From Chlorobium sp. N1 (GTDB lineage: Bacteria > Bacteroidota > Chlorobiia > Chlorobiales > Chlorobiaceae), in contig NZ_SJPA01000002.1 of NCBI RefSeq assembly GCF_004332115.1, positions 330,385 to 394,384 of the forward strand: DNA of 64,000 nt. The letters run 5' to 3'. Shown here piece by piece: positions 1-8,245 of this stretch. Below the pieces are notes generated by a model. That model was not told the origin of the DNA. It searched no databases and saw only the letters and a list, made by a program, of their open reading frames with translations. The first letter of the stretch is position 1, and every line of letters begins with the position of its first letter. The position numbers and the translations under genes were made by a program.

Positions 1-277
1 CATGGGCGGCAAGAACACCCTCAAGGTCGGCGTCAACATGGGTTCGCTCATCATCCCCTTCATGAAGATGGAGACGGACGAGGACCGCGAGGCCTTCCTG
101 GAGCTGGTCGAGGAGATCATCGACTGGTGGGACGACAACGGCCTCGACCACGAGCGCATCGGCGAGAGCATCGAGCGCGTCGGGCTGAAGCAGTTCCTCG
201 AGGGTGTCGGCATCGACGTCGATATCAACCAGGTCGCCCGTCCCCGCGACAACCCCTACTTCAAGGCCAAATACTGA
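1..277 (+). CDS. dsrA: Dissimilatory sulfite reductase alpha subunit (3' end only)
   Basis: This is the C-terminal 91 residues or so of a protein that starts before the window. The fragment ends with a helical segment rich in acidic residues and a WWDDNG stretch, followed by a short tail ending NPYFKAKY. It resembles the C-terminus of the Dsr subunits: the following dsrB ends with a comparable VGGKNS...WERVGEWINRIGWKRF block, and here the matching parts are MGGKNT and HERIGESIERVGLKQF. With DsrB it forms the siroheme/[4Fe-4S] enzyme that in sulfur oxidisers runs in reverse, oxidising sulfane sulfur to sulfite. The assignment rests on this similarity and on the adjacent dsrB. No internal start should be called, because the gene is cut by the window edge. 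Confidence 0.9.
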   Translation, partial: MGGKNTLKVGVNMGSLIIPFMKMETDEDREAFLELVEEIIDWWDDNGLDHERIGESIERVGLKQFLEGVGIDVDINQVARPRDNPYFKAKY

Positions 278-343
278 AGAGGGTTCCCTAAAGACAGAGA
301 CAAGCCAACAACCAAGAGGCGGCCGCATCTTTCCGGCCCGGGC

Positions 344-383
344 CCGTCCCCCTGAGGGGGCGTGCCCGGAGGGCGGGGGACGG
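344..383 (+). other. GC-rich stem-loop between dsrA and dsrB
   Basis: CCGTCCCCC (344-352) pairs perfectly with GGGGGACGG (375-383). A competing smaller hairpin, CCCCC-TGA-GGGGG, is possible at 348-360. It lies in the 136-base gap between dsrA and dsrB and has no U-tract, so it does not look like a rho-independent terminator. An RNA processing or stability element that sets the dsrA:dsrB ratio is one possibility, but that is inference. Confidence 0.5.
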
Positions 384-413
384 CCGACAGGCAAAACAAG
401 AACGGAAACCAAC

Positions 414-1493
414 ATGACCAGTCCTGAAAGAACCTGGAAGACCGTGGAGTCGGGCCCCCATACCTACAAGGAGGCGCTCCACCCGGTGGTAAGAAAGAAC
501 TACGGCAAGTGGAAGTACCATGAAATCCCCCGCCCCGGCGTGCTCAAGCATGTTGCCGAGAGCGGAGACGCCCTCTACACGGTCCGCGCCGGCACGCCGC
601 GCCAGGATACCGTCGACATGGTCCGGCGCCTCTGCGAGGTCGCCGACCGCTTCTCTGACGGCCACCTGCGCTTCACTGTGCGCAACAATGTCGAGTTCCT
701 GACCCCGAACGAGTCGAACGTCGAGCCGATGATCAGGGAGCTGGAGGCGATGGGATTCCCGGTCGGCGGCGCGGGCAACTGCGTCTCCTCGGTATCGCAC
801 ACCCAGGGCTGGCTGCACTGCGACATTCCGGCGACCGACGCATCCGGCGTGGTGAAGTCGATGATGGACAGCCTCTACAACGAGTTCAAGCACATGGAGA
901 TGCCCAACAAGGTGCGCCTCTCCACCTCCTGCTGCTCGATCAACTGCGGAGGCCAGGCCGACATCGCCGTCGTCGTCAAGCACACCCGCCCGCCCCGCAT
1001 CAACCACGAGCATCTTTCGACCATCTGCGAGCTGCCGAAGGCGGTCGCCCGCTGCCCGGTCGCCGCGATCCGGCCGACCGTCGTCGACGGCAAGCGCACG
1101 CTGATGGTCGACGAGAAGAAGTGCATCTGCTGCGGCGCCTGCTTCGGAGCCTGTCCGGCCATGGAGATCAACCATCCCGAGCACTCGAAGTTCGCCATCT
1201 GGGTCGGCGGCAAGAACAGCAACGCCCGTTCGAAACCCTCGACCATGAGCATCGTCGCCCACAACCTCCCGAACAACCCGCCCCGCTGGCCCGAGGTCAC
1301 CGACGCCGTCGGCAGGATCCTCACCGCCTACAAGGAAGGGGGACGGCCCTGGGAACGTGTCGGCGAATGGATCAACCGCATCGGCTGGAAGCGGTTCTTT
1401 GAAGAGACGGGCCTCACCTTCGATGAGGACATGATCGACAGCTACCGTCACGCGAGAACCACCTTCAACCAGTCGGCCCATGTCCGCTTTTAG
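414..1493 (+). CDS. dsrB: Dissimilatory sulfite reductase beta subunit, reverse (oxidative) type
   Basis: The 359-residue beta subunit partners DsrA in the cytoplasmic alpha2beta2 reverse sulfite reductase. Visible features are a cysteine cluster near residues 168-174 (SCCSINCGG) of the siroheme/[4Fe-4S] binding type, and a ferredoxin-type [4Fe-4S] site, CICCGACFGACP, with cysteines 237, 240, 243 and 247. The length fits the family. The ATG at 414 was chosen because the reading frame only stays open further upstream by running into dsrA in another frame. No strong ribosome binding site precedes it. The oxidative direction is inferred from the neighbouring dsrL and dsrEFH, which are typical of sulfur oxidisers. 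Confidence 0.95.
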   Translation: MTSPERTWKTVESGPHTYKEALHPVVRKNYGKWKYHEIPRPGVLKHVAESGDALYTVRAGTPRQDTVDMVRRLCEVADRFSDGHLRFTVRNNVEFLTPNESNVEPMIRELEAMGFPVGGAGNCVSSVSHTQGWLHCDIPATDASGVVKSMMDSLYNEFKHMEMPNKVRLSTSCCSINCGGQADIAVVVKHTRPPRINHEHLSTICELPKAVARCPVAAIRPTVVDGKRTLMVDEKKCICCGACFGACPAMEINHPEHSKFAIWVGGKNSNARSKPSTMSIVAHNLPNNPPRWPEVTDAVGRILTAYKEGGRPWERVGEWINRIGWKRFFEETGLTFDEDMIDSYRHARTTFNQSAHVRF

Positions 1494-1510
1494 CCAAAGG
1501 AGATACTTTC

Positions 1511-3247
1511 ATGCAGGTAGAATCAAATCCAATACTTGACTTCGCGACGACCTGGAAGTTCCCCCCCTACGGCGAACTGACCGGTGAGGACAAGATTGTC
1601 GCGTTCGGGGACCACAGCCACAAGTGCCCGGTCTACGTGCACCAGATGCCGCCCTGCTCGGCCGAGTGCCCTGCAGGCGAGGACATCCGGGGCATCAACC
1701 GGCTTCTCAACGGGGTGGACCGCTCCGACGATCCGATGGGGGACGCCTGGCGGAAGGCGGTCGAGACCAATCCCTTCCCCGCGGTCATGGGCAGGATCTG
1801 CCCACACCCCTGCCAGGGTGGCTGCAACCGCCAGTACCATGACGGAAGCGTCTCGATCAACGCGGTCGAGCAGGCCATCGGCAACTACGGCATCGAGCAC
1901 GACCTCACGCTGCCCGCCCCCGGGCCGGACAGCGGCAAGCGCGTCGCCGTCGTCGGCGGCGGCCCCGCAGGGCTTTCGGCCGCCTACCAGCTGCGCCGGA
2001 AGGGCCACGCCGTGACCCTCTTCGACGCCAACGAGAAGCTCGGCGGCATGGTGCTCTACGGCATCATGGGCTACCGGGTCGACCGCAGGGTCCTCGAGAA
2101 GGAGATCGGCCGCATCACGGCCCTCGGCATCGAGACGAGGATGGGCACGAGGATCGGGCGCGACATCACGCTCGCCCAGCTCGAAAACGAGTACGACGCC
2201 GTCTTCCTCGGCGTCGGCGCCCAGGCGGGCCGATCGCTTCCCGTTCCCGGCTTCGAGGGATCGCCGATGGCCACCAACGCCATCGACTTCCTCCGCAGCT
2301 ACGAGGTGATGGGCGACAGTGTCCCGGTAGGAAAGAAGGTCGTCGTCATCGGCGACGGCAACGTGGCCATGGACGTGGCCCGGCTCGCCCTCCGGCTCGG
2401 TTCGGAAGCGATCCTGGTCTCTGCCGTTCCCCGCGAGGAGATGGCCTGCTTCGAGAACGAATTCGAAGACGCCGTCGCCGAAGGCGCGAAGGTGCACTAC
2501 ATGAGCGGCACCGTCGAGGTGCTGCGGGATGGCGACGGCGTCACCGGCCTCCGCTGCTCGAAGATGGTGAAGAAAGAGAAGGGCGAAGAGGGGTGGAACT
2601 CCCCGATTCCGTTCCTCCGCTACAGGAGCACCGGCGAGACCTTCGACGTCGAGGCCGACATGGTGGTCGCCGCCATCGGCCAGGGCACCGACTTCAGCGG
2701 GCTCGAGGATGCCCTCGGCAGCGGTCCCTGGATGAAGGTCGACCGCACCTTCCGCATCCCCGGGCGCGAGAAGCTGTTCGGAGGGGGCGATGCCCTGAAG
2801 GTGGACCTCATCACCACCGCAGTCGGCCACGGCCGCCGGGCCGCCGCCTCGATCGACGCCTTCCTGAAGGGCGAGCCGATCCCCGAGCCGGTGCGTCGCG
2901 AGGTGACCAAGGCCCAGAAGCAGGACCTGCTCTACTTCCTTCCGGCCGAGCCGGCGAAGCGGGTGAACCGCCATCCCGAGGTCGTCGTGGGCAACCATGA
3001 CGAGCTGCTCGAGGCGCTCACTCCCGAACAGGTGAAGGCCGAGTCGGAGCGCTGCATGAGCTGCGGGCTCTGCTTCGACTGCAAGCAGTGCGTCTCGTTC
3101 TGCCCGCAGGAGGCCGTCCTCCGCCACCGCGACAACCCTGCCGGGGAGAAGGTGGAGACCGATTATGTCAAATGCGTTGGCTGCCACATCTGCTCGCTGG
3201 TCTGCCCTTCGGGGTACATCCAGATGGGCATGGGTGACGGCCTCTAA
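1511..3247 (+). CDS. dsrL: DsrL, iron-sulfur flavoprotein of the reverse Dsr pathway
   Basis: This 578-residue protein resembles the small subunit of NADPH-dependent glutamate synthase. In order it shows an N-terminal Fe-S region (CSAECPAGEDIRG, about residues 49-61, and CPHPCQGGCNR near 97-107), an FAD-binding GGGPAG motif near residue 151, a second nucleotide-binding motif (VVVIGDGNVAMDVA, near 277-290), and two C-terminal [4Fe-4S] clusters (CMSCGLCFDCKQCVSFCP and CVGCHICSLVCP). In purple sulfur bacteria DsrL is required for stored-sulfur oxidation and passes electrons from DsrAB to NAD(P)+. It begins 17 bases after dsrB with an AAAGGAG ribosome binding site, so it is co-transcribed. The role here is inferred from family and position. 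Confidence 0.92.
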   Translation: MQVESNPILDFATTWKFPPYGELTGEDKIVAFGDHSHKCPVYVHQMPPCSAECPAGEDIRGINRLLNGVDRSDDPMGDAWRKAVETNPFPAVMGRICPHPCQGGCNRQYHDGSVSINAVEQAIGNYGIEHDLTLPAPGPDSGKRVAVVGGGPAGLSAAYQLRRKGHAVTLFDANEKLGGMVLYGIMGYRVDRRVLEKEIGRITALGIETRMGTRIGRDITLAQLENEYDAVFLGVGAQAGRSLPVPGFEGSPMATNAIDFLRSYEVMGDSVPVGKKVVVIGDGNVAMDVARLALRLGSEAILVSAVPREEMACFENEFEDAVAEGAKVHYMSGTVEVLRDGDGVTGLRCSKMVKKEKGEEGWNSPIPFLRYRSTGETFDVEADMVVAAIGQGTDFSGLEDALGSGPWMKVDRTFRIPGREKLFGGGDALKVDLITTAVGHGRRAAASIDAFLKGEPIPEPVRREVTKAQKQDLLYFLPAEPAKRVNRHPEVVVGNHDELLEALTPEQVKAESERCMSCGLCFDCKQCVSFCPQEAVLRHRDNPAGEKVETDYVKCVGCHICSLVCPSGYIQMGMGDGL

Positions 3248-3264
3248 CCCTCAACAGCAAGACC

Positions 3265-3633
3265 ATGAACGAAGAACTCATAGCCAGGGTGAAGAGCGCC
3301 GTCGAGGCCTCGGAGAAGTGGGCCGAAAACGGCTGGAGGGTCACCTTCGGCCCTCGCGGGGAGGAGGTTTCCTCCTTGACGGCCGCCGAAGCCCTGCCGC
3401 GCCCCACCTCGTTCCGACGCGAGGCGGTCAACTACTGGCGGCAGGCGCAGCTGACCGGCCACGACGCGGCCGTCTCCGGCAGGAAGGCGATCCGGGCCCT
3501 CGAGGCGGGCGACGAACCCGCGGCGCTCGACGCGCTCTACTTCTGCCGCTACATCGAGGCACCCTTCGCAGAGCAGGCCCGGACCTGGGGGCCGCTGTAC
3601 GAAAGCATGACTGCCGGCGCGGCATGCTGCTGA
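3265..3633 (+). CDS. dsrU: DsrU-like small protein of the dsr cluster, unknown function
   Basis: This 122-residue soluble protein lies between dsrL and dsrE, the place where green sulfur bacterial clusters carry dsrU. It has no signal peptide or membrane segment. The middle is helical and charged (SFRREAVNYWRQAQLTGHDAA), one cysteine sits in the LYFCRYIEAP stretch, and the protein ends in a vicinal Cys-Cys pair (GAACC). A terminal CC pair in a cluster devoted to protein-bound sulfane sulfur could be a sulfur or thiol site, but that is speculation. The gene symbol rests on synteny only. The start at 3265 is 17 bases after dsrL. Confidence 0.6.
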   Translation: MNEELIARVKSAVEASEKWAENGWRVTFGPRGEEVSSLTAAEALPRPTSFRREAVNYWRQAQLTGHDAAVSGRKAIRALEAGDEPAALDALYFCRYIEAPFAEQARTWGPLYESMTAGAACC

Positions 3634-3681
3634 AGGCAGAGGCCATCAACACGCAACCATTCAACAAGAGAGAGGAATACG

Positions 3682-4041
3682 GTGAAAATAGGAATTCTGC
3701 TCAAGGAAGGGCCCTACAACCATCAGGCGTCCGACACGGCATACAAGTTCGCTGAAGCGGCCATACGGAAAGGCCACACCATCGACGCCGTCTTCCTGTA
3801 CAACGACGGCGTCATCAACGCCACCAGGCTCGGCGACCCGCCGCAGGACGACCGCAACGTCGCAGAACGCTGGAGTGCCCTGGCCAGGGAGCACGGCTTC
3901 GAAGTGCTCGCCTGCATCGCGGCCTCGAAGCGCCGCGGCATTACCGACGAACTGATGATCGAGGGCGGCTCCATCACCGGGCTCGGCACCCTTACCGACA
4001 TCGCCATCCGCAACGACAGACTGCTAACCTTCGGAGACTGA
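3682..4041 (+). CDS. dsrE: DsrE, sulfurtransferase subunit
   Basis: This 119-residue member of the DsrE/TusD family is a subunit of the cytoplasmic DsrE2F2H2 complex that relays sulfur toward DsrC and DsrAB. The cysteine in FEVLACIAA is residue 78, the same number as the catalytic Cys78 of Allochromatium vinosum DsrE. The start is a GTG at 3682, preceded by AGAGAGGAAT, a good ribosome binding site. dsrF follows after 5 bases. The Cys78 match supports an active sulfur carrier rather than an inactive paralogue. Confidence 0.92.
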   Translation: MKIGILLKEGPYNHQASDTAYKFAEAAIRKGHTIDAVFLYNDGVINATRLGDPPQDDRNVAERWSALAREHGFEVLACIAASKRRGITDELMIEGGSITGLGTLTDIAIRNDRLLTFGD

Positions 4042-4046
4042 ACCAC

Positions 4047-4415
4047 ATGGAAGAGAACATCAAAAAGATCATGCACGTGATGCGCCGCGCTCCGCACGGT
4101 TCGATCTACACCTACGAGGGGCTCGAGATGATCCTCATCATGGCCGCTTACGAACAGGACCTCTCGGTCGTCTTCATCGGTGACGGCGTCTATGCCCTCA
4201 AGAAGGGGCAGGACACCTCCGGCATCTCCATCAAGGGGTTCGCAAAGACCTTCACGGCCCTCGACGGCTACGACGTCGAGAAGCTCTACGTCGACCGCCG
4301 GTCCCTCGAGGAGCGCGGCCTCAGCGAAGATGACCTGCTCGTCGACGTCGAGGTGCTCGATTCGGCCGAGATCGGACGGCGGATGAACGAGCAGGACGTC
4401 GTCATCCACCACTGA
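4047..4415 (+). CDS. dsrF: DsrF, subunit of the DsrEFH sulfurtransferase
   Basis: This 122-residue protein of the DsrF/TusC family is the structural partner of DsrE and DsrH in the sulfur-relay hexamer. It contains no cysteine, consistent with the catalytic thiols lying in DsrE and DsrH. The sequence shows the family pattern PHGSIYTYEGLEMILIMAAYEQ followed by VVFIGDGVYAL (cited as separate segments, residues about 16-52). The ATG at 4047 lies 5 bases after the dsrE stop. Confidence 0.92.
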   Translation: MEENIKKIMHVMRRAPHGSIYTYEGLEMILIMAAYEQDLSVVFIGDGVYALKKGQDTSGISIKGFAKTFTALDGYDVEKLYVDRRSLEERGLSEDDLLVDVEVLDSAEIGRRMNEQDVVIHH

Positions 4416-4466
4416 GGTCCGCTTCGGCGGCCCTGCACAATGCAACCTTTGAACCCTACAGCCATC

Positions 4467-4760
4467 ATGCTGCATACCATCAACAAATCCCCTTTCGAGA
4501 GCCCGTCGATGCAGGAGTGCGCGCGCTTCGCCGCGCCCGGCGACCCGGTGCTGTTCATTGAGAACGGCGTCTACGCCGTCCAGTCCGGCAACCGGTTCGC
4601 ATCCGAGATCGAGGCGCTCCTCAAGACCAACCCGGTCTACGTGCTCCAGCCGGACGCCGAGGCCCGCGGCATCTCCTCCCTTACCGGAGGGGTGGAGCCG
4701 GTCGGCTACGACGGCTTCGTCGACCTCGTCGAAGCGCACCGGGTCAACAGCTGGCTCTGA
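4467..4760 (+). CDS. dsrH: DsrH, subunit of the DsrEFH sulfurtransferase
   Basis: This 97-residue DsrH/TusB-family protein begins MLHTINKSPF, which is how the family normally starts. I therefore prefer the ATG at 4467 to the in-frame ATG at 4440, which would add nine unconserved residues. Cys18 (MQECARF) aligns with the conserved cysteine (Cys20) of purple bacterial DsrH. VLFIENGVYA and the C-terminal Trp-Leu are also typical. It acts with DsrE and DsrF to pass sulfane sulfur. Confidence 0.9.
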   Translation: MLHTINKSPFESPSMQECARFAAPGDPVLFIENGVYAVQSGNRFASEIEALLKTNPVYVLQPDAEARGISSLTGGVEPVGYDGFVDLVEAHRVNSWL

Positions 4761-4787
4761 ACTCACTTCATTCGAACAGAACGCATC

Positions 4788-5234
4788 ATGACGAACAACT
4801 GGAAAGAGGCGCCCTCCATCAACCGTTCCGCGGTGCTCGAGCGCTGGATGGCGGCCGGTCTGGGGCTGTTTCCCGAGCGGATGACGCCCGGGAGCCCGGC
4901 CGGCGAGGCGCTCGCCGATGCCATGGCGACCCTCGTCGACCATTTCGCTGAGGACGGCGAGGAACGCCGCGAGGGCCTTGAGCGCCTGACGCGCATCTTC
5001 GCCGTGCAGTCCATGCCGCCCTCGAAGTCCCTCTCGCTCTTCGGGACGCTCGGCGACATCCTTGCCGGCTTCGTCGCCGGCAGCGGGGAGCGCGAGGCCA
5101 TGCGCCGCCATCTTGAGCGGCTGACGCTCGAGGCCTTCGACTGCTTCATGGAGAACCGCGAGCGGATCTACCGCCTGAAGGTCGAGGAGTCGCGCAGCCA
5201 GATGCACATGCTGCTCAGGAGGGCCGTCTCATGA
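4788..5234 (+). CDS. dsrT: DsrT-like protein with RsbRD N-terminal-type fold
   Basis: This 148-residue, all-helical, soluble protein lies between dsrH and dsrM, the position of dsrT in green sulfur bacteria and in some sulfate reducers. The pattern (LERWMAAGLGLFPERM early, then FFxENRERIYRLKVEESR-like helices late) resembles the RsbRD N-terminal domain, a globin-like sensor fold, but I see no residues that prove haem binding. Its stop overlaps the dsrM start (ATGA at 5231-5234), which implies translational coupling. Function is unknown. The symbol rests on synteny. Confidence 0.65.
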   Translation: MTNNWKEAPSINRSAVLERWMAAGLGLFPERMTPGSPAGEALADAMATLVDHFAEDGEERREGLERLTRIFAVQSMPPSKSLSLFGTLGDILAGFVAGSGEREAMRRHLERLTLEAFDCFMENRERIYRLKVEESRSQMHMLLRRAVS

Positions 5235-6226
5235 AGAAAGTGTTCCTGCCCCTCATCTGGGTTGCGCTCCTTTCCTGCATTCCATACGTCGGCGTCGCCT
5301 ACTTCGGCATGTCATACATCTTCGGCGTCGTCATCCCCTACCTTGCGGCCCTGCTCTTCATCGGCGGGTTCTCCTGGAGGATCTACGACTGGCTGAGCCG
5401 GCCGGTGCCCTTCTGCATCACCACCACCTGCGGCCAGGAGAAGTCTCTCGACTGGATCGCCCACCAGAAGCTCGAAAGCCCCGCCACGAAGTGGCAGGCG
5501 GCCCTGCGTGTCATGACGGAGGTCCTCTTCTTCCGTTCGCTCTTCCGCAACACCAAAGCCGAGCTCCACACCGGACCGCAGCTGGCCTATGCCTCGAGCA
5601 AGTGGCTCTGGATGGGGGGGCTGGCCTTCCACTGGTCGCTGCTCGTGATCGGCCTTCGCCACGCCCGCTTCTTCTTCATGGAGCCGCCGCTCTTCATCCG
5701 GCTCGTCGAGCGCACCGACCGCTTTTTCGAGCTGACGCTGCCGGCGTTCTACATGACCGACGCCCTGGTGCTCACGGCCATCACCTTTCTTGTCTTCAGG
5801 AGGCTCCGCGACGCGAAGCTCCGCATCATCTCGCTGCAGACCGACTTCTTCCCGCTCTTTCTCATCGGCGCCATCGCCCTCGTCGGCATGTCGATGCGAT
5901 ACGTCGAAAAGGTCGACGTCATGGCGGTGAAGGCGCAGATGATGAACCTGCTCTCGTTCAGCTTCGCGGCACCCGTCGAGATCGGTCCGTTCTTCTACGT
6001 CCACCTGTTCCTCGCCTCGGTGCTTGCCGTCTACTTCCCCTTCAGCAAGCTGATGCACGCCGGCGCGATCTTCCTCAGCCCGACGCGCAACCTGGCCAAC
6101 AACAGCCGTGAAAAGCGTCATGTGAACCCGTGGAACAAGCCGATCAAGTTCCGCACCTATGCCGAGTACGAGGACGAGTACCGGGAAAAGATGAAAAAAG
6201 CCGGCCTGCCGGTCGAAAAGGACTGA
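5231..6226 (+). CDS. dsrM: DsrM, membrane cytochrome b subunit of DsrMKJOP
   Basis: This 331-residue integral membrane protein has about five hydrophobic helices, starting with VFLPLIWVALLSCIPYVGV. It belongs to the NarI/HdrE-like cytochrome b family and exchanges electrons with the quinone pool through haem b. Several histidines lie at helix ends (for example GLAFHW, IGLRHARFF, FYVHLFLA) and could ligate haem. The C-terminal 50 residues are hydrophilic and charged. It overlaps dsrT by four bases and dsrK starts two bases later, so M and K are translated together as the DsrMK module. Confidence 0.92.
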   Translation: MKKVFLPLIWVALLSCIPYVGVAYFGMSYIFGVVIPYLAALLFIGGFSWRIYDWLSRPVPFCITTTCGQEKSLDWIAHQKLESPATKWQAALRVMTEVLFFRSLFRNTKAELHTGPQLAYASSKWLWMGGLAFHWSLLVIGLRHARFFFMEPPLFIRLVERTDRFFELTLPAFYMTDALVLTAITFLVFRRLRDAKLRIISLQTDFFPLFLIGAIALVGMSMRYVEKVDVMAVKAQMMNLLSFSFAAPVEIGPFFYVHLFLASVLAVYFPFSKLMHAGAIFLSPTRNLANNSREKRHVNPWNKPIKFRTYAEYEDEYREKMKKAGLPVEKD

Positions 6227-6228
6227 CC

Positions 6229-7875
6229 ATGTCAAAATACGCACCCAAGAAAAACCAGCTCACCCGCGAGTTCCTGGAGAAGCCGAGCCCCCTGAAAGGC
6301 GACTACGCCGACCGCGAGTGGTGGGAGATGCCGGTCGAGTTCCGCGACGGGAACTGGTGCCACTCCGCAAAGCCGGAAGTGCTCAAGGAGATCGGTTTTG
6401 CGAACCCCCGCAAGTGGGCGGCCCCCGATGAGGACTGGCAGCTGCCGGAGGGGTGGGAGAAGACCATCCACGACGGGCTGAAAGAGCGGCTGAAGAAGTT
6501 CCGCTCGCTGAAGCTCTACCTCGACGCCTGCGTGCGCTGCGGCGCCTGCGCCGACAAGTGCCACTTCTTCCTCGGCACCGGCGACCCGAAGAACATGCCG
6601 GTCATCCGCGCCGAGCTGCTCCGCTCGGTCTACCGCAACGATTTCCCGATGGTGGAGAAGATCCTCAAGGGGTTCTCGGGTTCGCGCAAGCTGACGAAGG
6701 AGGTCATCAAGGAGTGGCACATGTACTTCTACCAGTGCACGGAGTGCCGACGCTGCTCGGTCTTCTGCCCGCTCGGCATCGACACGGCCGAGATCACCAT
6801 GGTGGCACGCGAGCTGCTGAACCTCATCGGCGTCAACAACAACTGGATCCTCGCCCCGGTCGCCAACTGCAACCGCACCGGCAACCATCTCGGCATCGAG
6901 CCGCATACGTTCGTGCAGAATATCGAGTCGCTCGTCGACGACATCGAGGACCTCACCGGCGTGAAGGTGAACCCCACCTTCAACCGCAAGGGGGCCGAAG
7001 TGCTCTTCATCACCCCGTCGGGCGACGTTTTCGGCGACCCGGGCGTCTACACCATGATGGGCTACATGCTGCTCTTCGAGCACATCGGCCTCGACTACAC
7101 GATCAGCACCTACGCCTCGGAAGGCGGCAACTTCGGCCTCTTTACCACCAACGACATGATGAAGAAGCTCAACGCCAAGATGTACCACGAGGCCGAGCGG
7201 CTGAAGGTGAAGTGGATGCTCGGCGGGGAGTGCGGCCACATGTGGCGGGTCGTGCACCAGTACATGAACACGATGAACGGCCCGGCGGACTTCCTCGAAG
7301 AGCCGGTCTCTCCGGTGACCGGCACGAAGTTCACGAACGCCCGGGCGACGAAGATGGTGCACATCGCCGAGTTCACGGCCGACCTCATCCATAACGGCAA
7401 GCTGAAGCTGGATCCGCGCCGCAACGACCACCTGCGTACCACCTTCCACGACTCGTGCAACGTGGCGCGCGGCATGGGCATGTTCGAGGAGCCGCGCTAT
7501 ATCCTCAACAGCGTCTGCAACTCTTTCAACGAAATGCCGGAGGACACCATCCGCGAGCGCACCTTCTGCTGCGGCTCGGGCAGCGGCATCAACGCCGAGG
7601 AGTTCATGGAGATGCGCATGCGCGGCGGGTTCCCCCGCGCCAACGCCGTACGCAGCGTGCGCAAGTCGCACCGGGTCAATTCGCTGGTGACGATCTGTGC
7701 CATCGACCGGGCGACCCTGCCCTCGCTCATGCGTTACTGGAACCCCGGCGTCACCGTCTACGGCCTGCACGAGCTGGTCGGCAACGCGCTGGTGATGCAG
7801 GGAGAGAAAAAACGAACCGAGGACCTGAGGGAGAACCCGATGGCGGGAACGGAGGAGGGCGACGATGCCGAGTAA
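6229..7875 (+). CDS. dsrK: DsrK, HdrD-like iron-sulfur subunit of DsrMKJOP
   Basis: This 548-residue cytoplasmic protein is related to the catalytic subunit of heterodisulfide reductase. Two [4Fe-4S] binding sets are visible: CVRCGACADKCH (cysteines 101, 104, 107, 111) and CTECRRCSVFCP (170, 173, 176, 180). A CCG-type motif for a non-cubane Fe-S centre lies near the C-terminus (TFCCGSGSG). DsrK is thought to interact with the DsrC trisulfide. The ATG at 6229, directly after the dsrM stop, gives the normal length. An upstream in-frame start at 6130 would run inside dsrM and is rejected. The dsrJ start lies within its last codons. Confidence 0.93.
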   Translation: MSKYAPKKNQLTREFLEKPSPLKGDYADREWWEMPVEFRDGNWCHSAKPEVLKEIGFANPRKWAAPDEDWQLPEGWEKTIHDGLKERLKKFRSLKLYLDACVRCGACADKCHFFLGTGDPKNMPVIRAELLRSVYRNDFPMVEKILKGFSGSRKLTKEVIKEWHMYFYQCTECRRCSVFCPLGIDTAEITMVARELLNLIGVNNNWILAPVANCNRTGNHLGIEPHTFVQNIESLVDDIEDLTGVKVNPTFNRKGAEVLFITPSGDVFGDPGVYTMMGYMLLFEHIGLDYTISTYASEGGNFGLFTTNDMMKKLNAKMYHEAERLKVKWMLGGECGHMWRVVHQYMNTMNGPADFLEEPVSPVTGTKFTNARATKMVHIAEFTADLIHNGKLKLDPRRNDHLRTTFHDSCNVARGMGMFEEPRYILNSVCNSFNEMPEDTIRERTFCCGSGSGINAEEFMEMRMRGGFPRANAVRSVRKSHRVNSLVTICAIDRATLPSLMRYWNPGVTVYGLHELVGNALVMQGEKKRTEDLRENPMAGTEEGDDAE

Positions 7876-8245
7876 GAAGATCCTCATCGGAGCGGCAGCC
7901 GCCCTCATGCTCCTTGCCGCGGCCTACCTGGCAACCGGCGCCGAAACCGGCCTCGTGAGCGACCCTGCGTCGGCCGCAGCCCCGGACACGACCGGCTGCA
8001 TCTACCCGAAGGAGTACATGCACAGCCACCACATGCAGGTGCTCGCCGACTGGAAGGAACACGCCGCCCACGAGGGGCCGGACGCCGTCATGACGGCTCC
8101 CGACGGCCGCCGGTTCCAAAAGGACCTGGCGACCTGCCTCGGCTGCCACAGCGACAACCGCCAGTTCTGCTTCAGCTGCCATACCTACGCCAACGTGAAG
8201 CCGAACTGCTGGAACTGCCACATCTCGCCACAAGACCTACCGTGA
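7865..8245 (+). CDS. dsrJ: DsrJ, periplasmic triheme cytochrome c
   Basis: This 126-residue protein has an uncleaved-type N-terminal signal anchor (ILIGAAAALMLLAAAYLA) and three CXXCH haem c motifs at residues 91-95, 102-106 and 115-119. A lone cysteine at residue 45 (TTGCIYP) matches the conserved non-haem cysteine that acts as distal ligand of the unusual His/Cys haem in DsrJ. It is the periplasmic electron-transfer subunit of DsrMKJOP. The start overlaps the end of dsrK by 11 bases and the stop overlaps the dsrO start region. Confidence 0.93.
   Translation: MPSKKILIGAAAALMLLAAAYLATGAETGLVSDPASAAAPDTTGCIYPKEYMHSHHMQVLADWKEHAAHEGPDAVMTAPDGRRFQKDLATCLGCHSDNRQFCFSCHTYANVKPNCWNCHISPQDLP

Noticed and set aside
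204..413. In-frame extension of dsrB back into dsrA
   Set aside because: It overlaps dsrA in another frame and its translation is low-complexity Thr/Pro/Arg sequence. DsrB similarity starts at 414.
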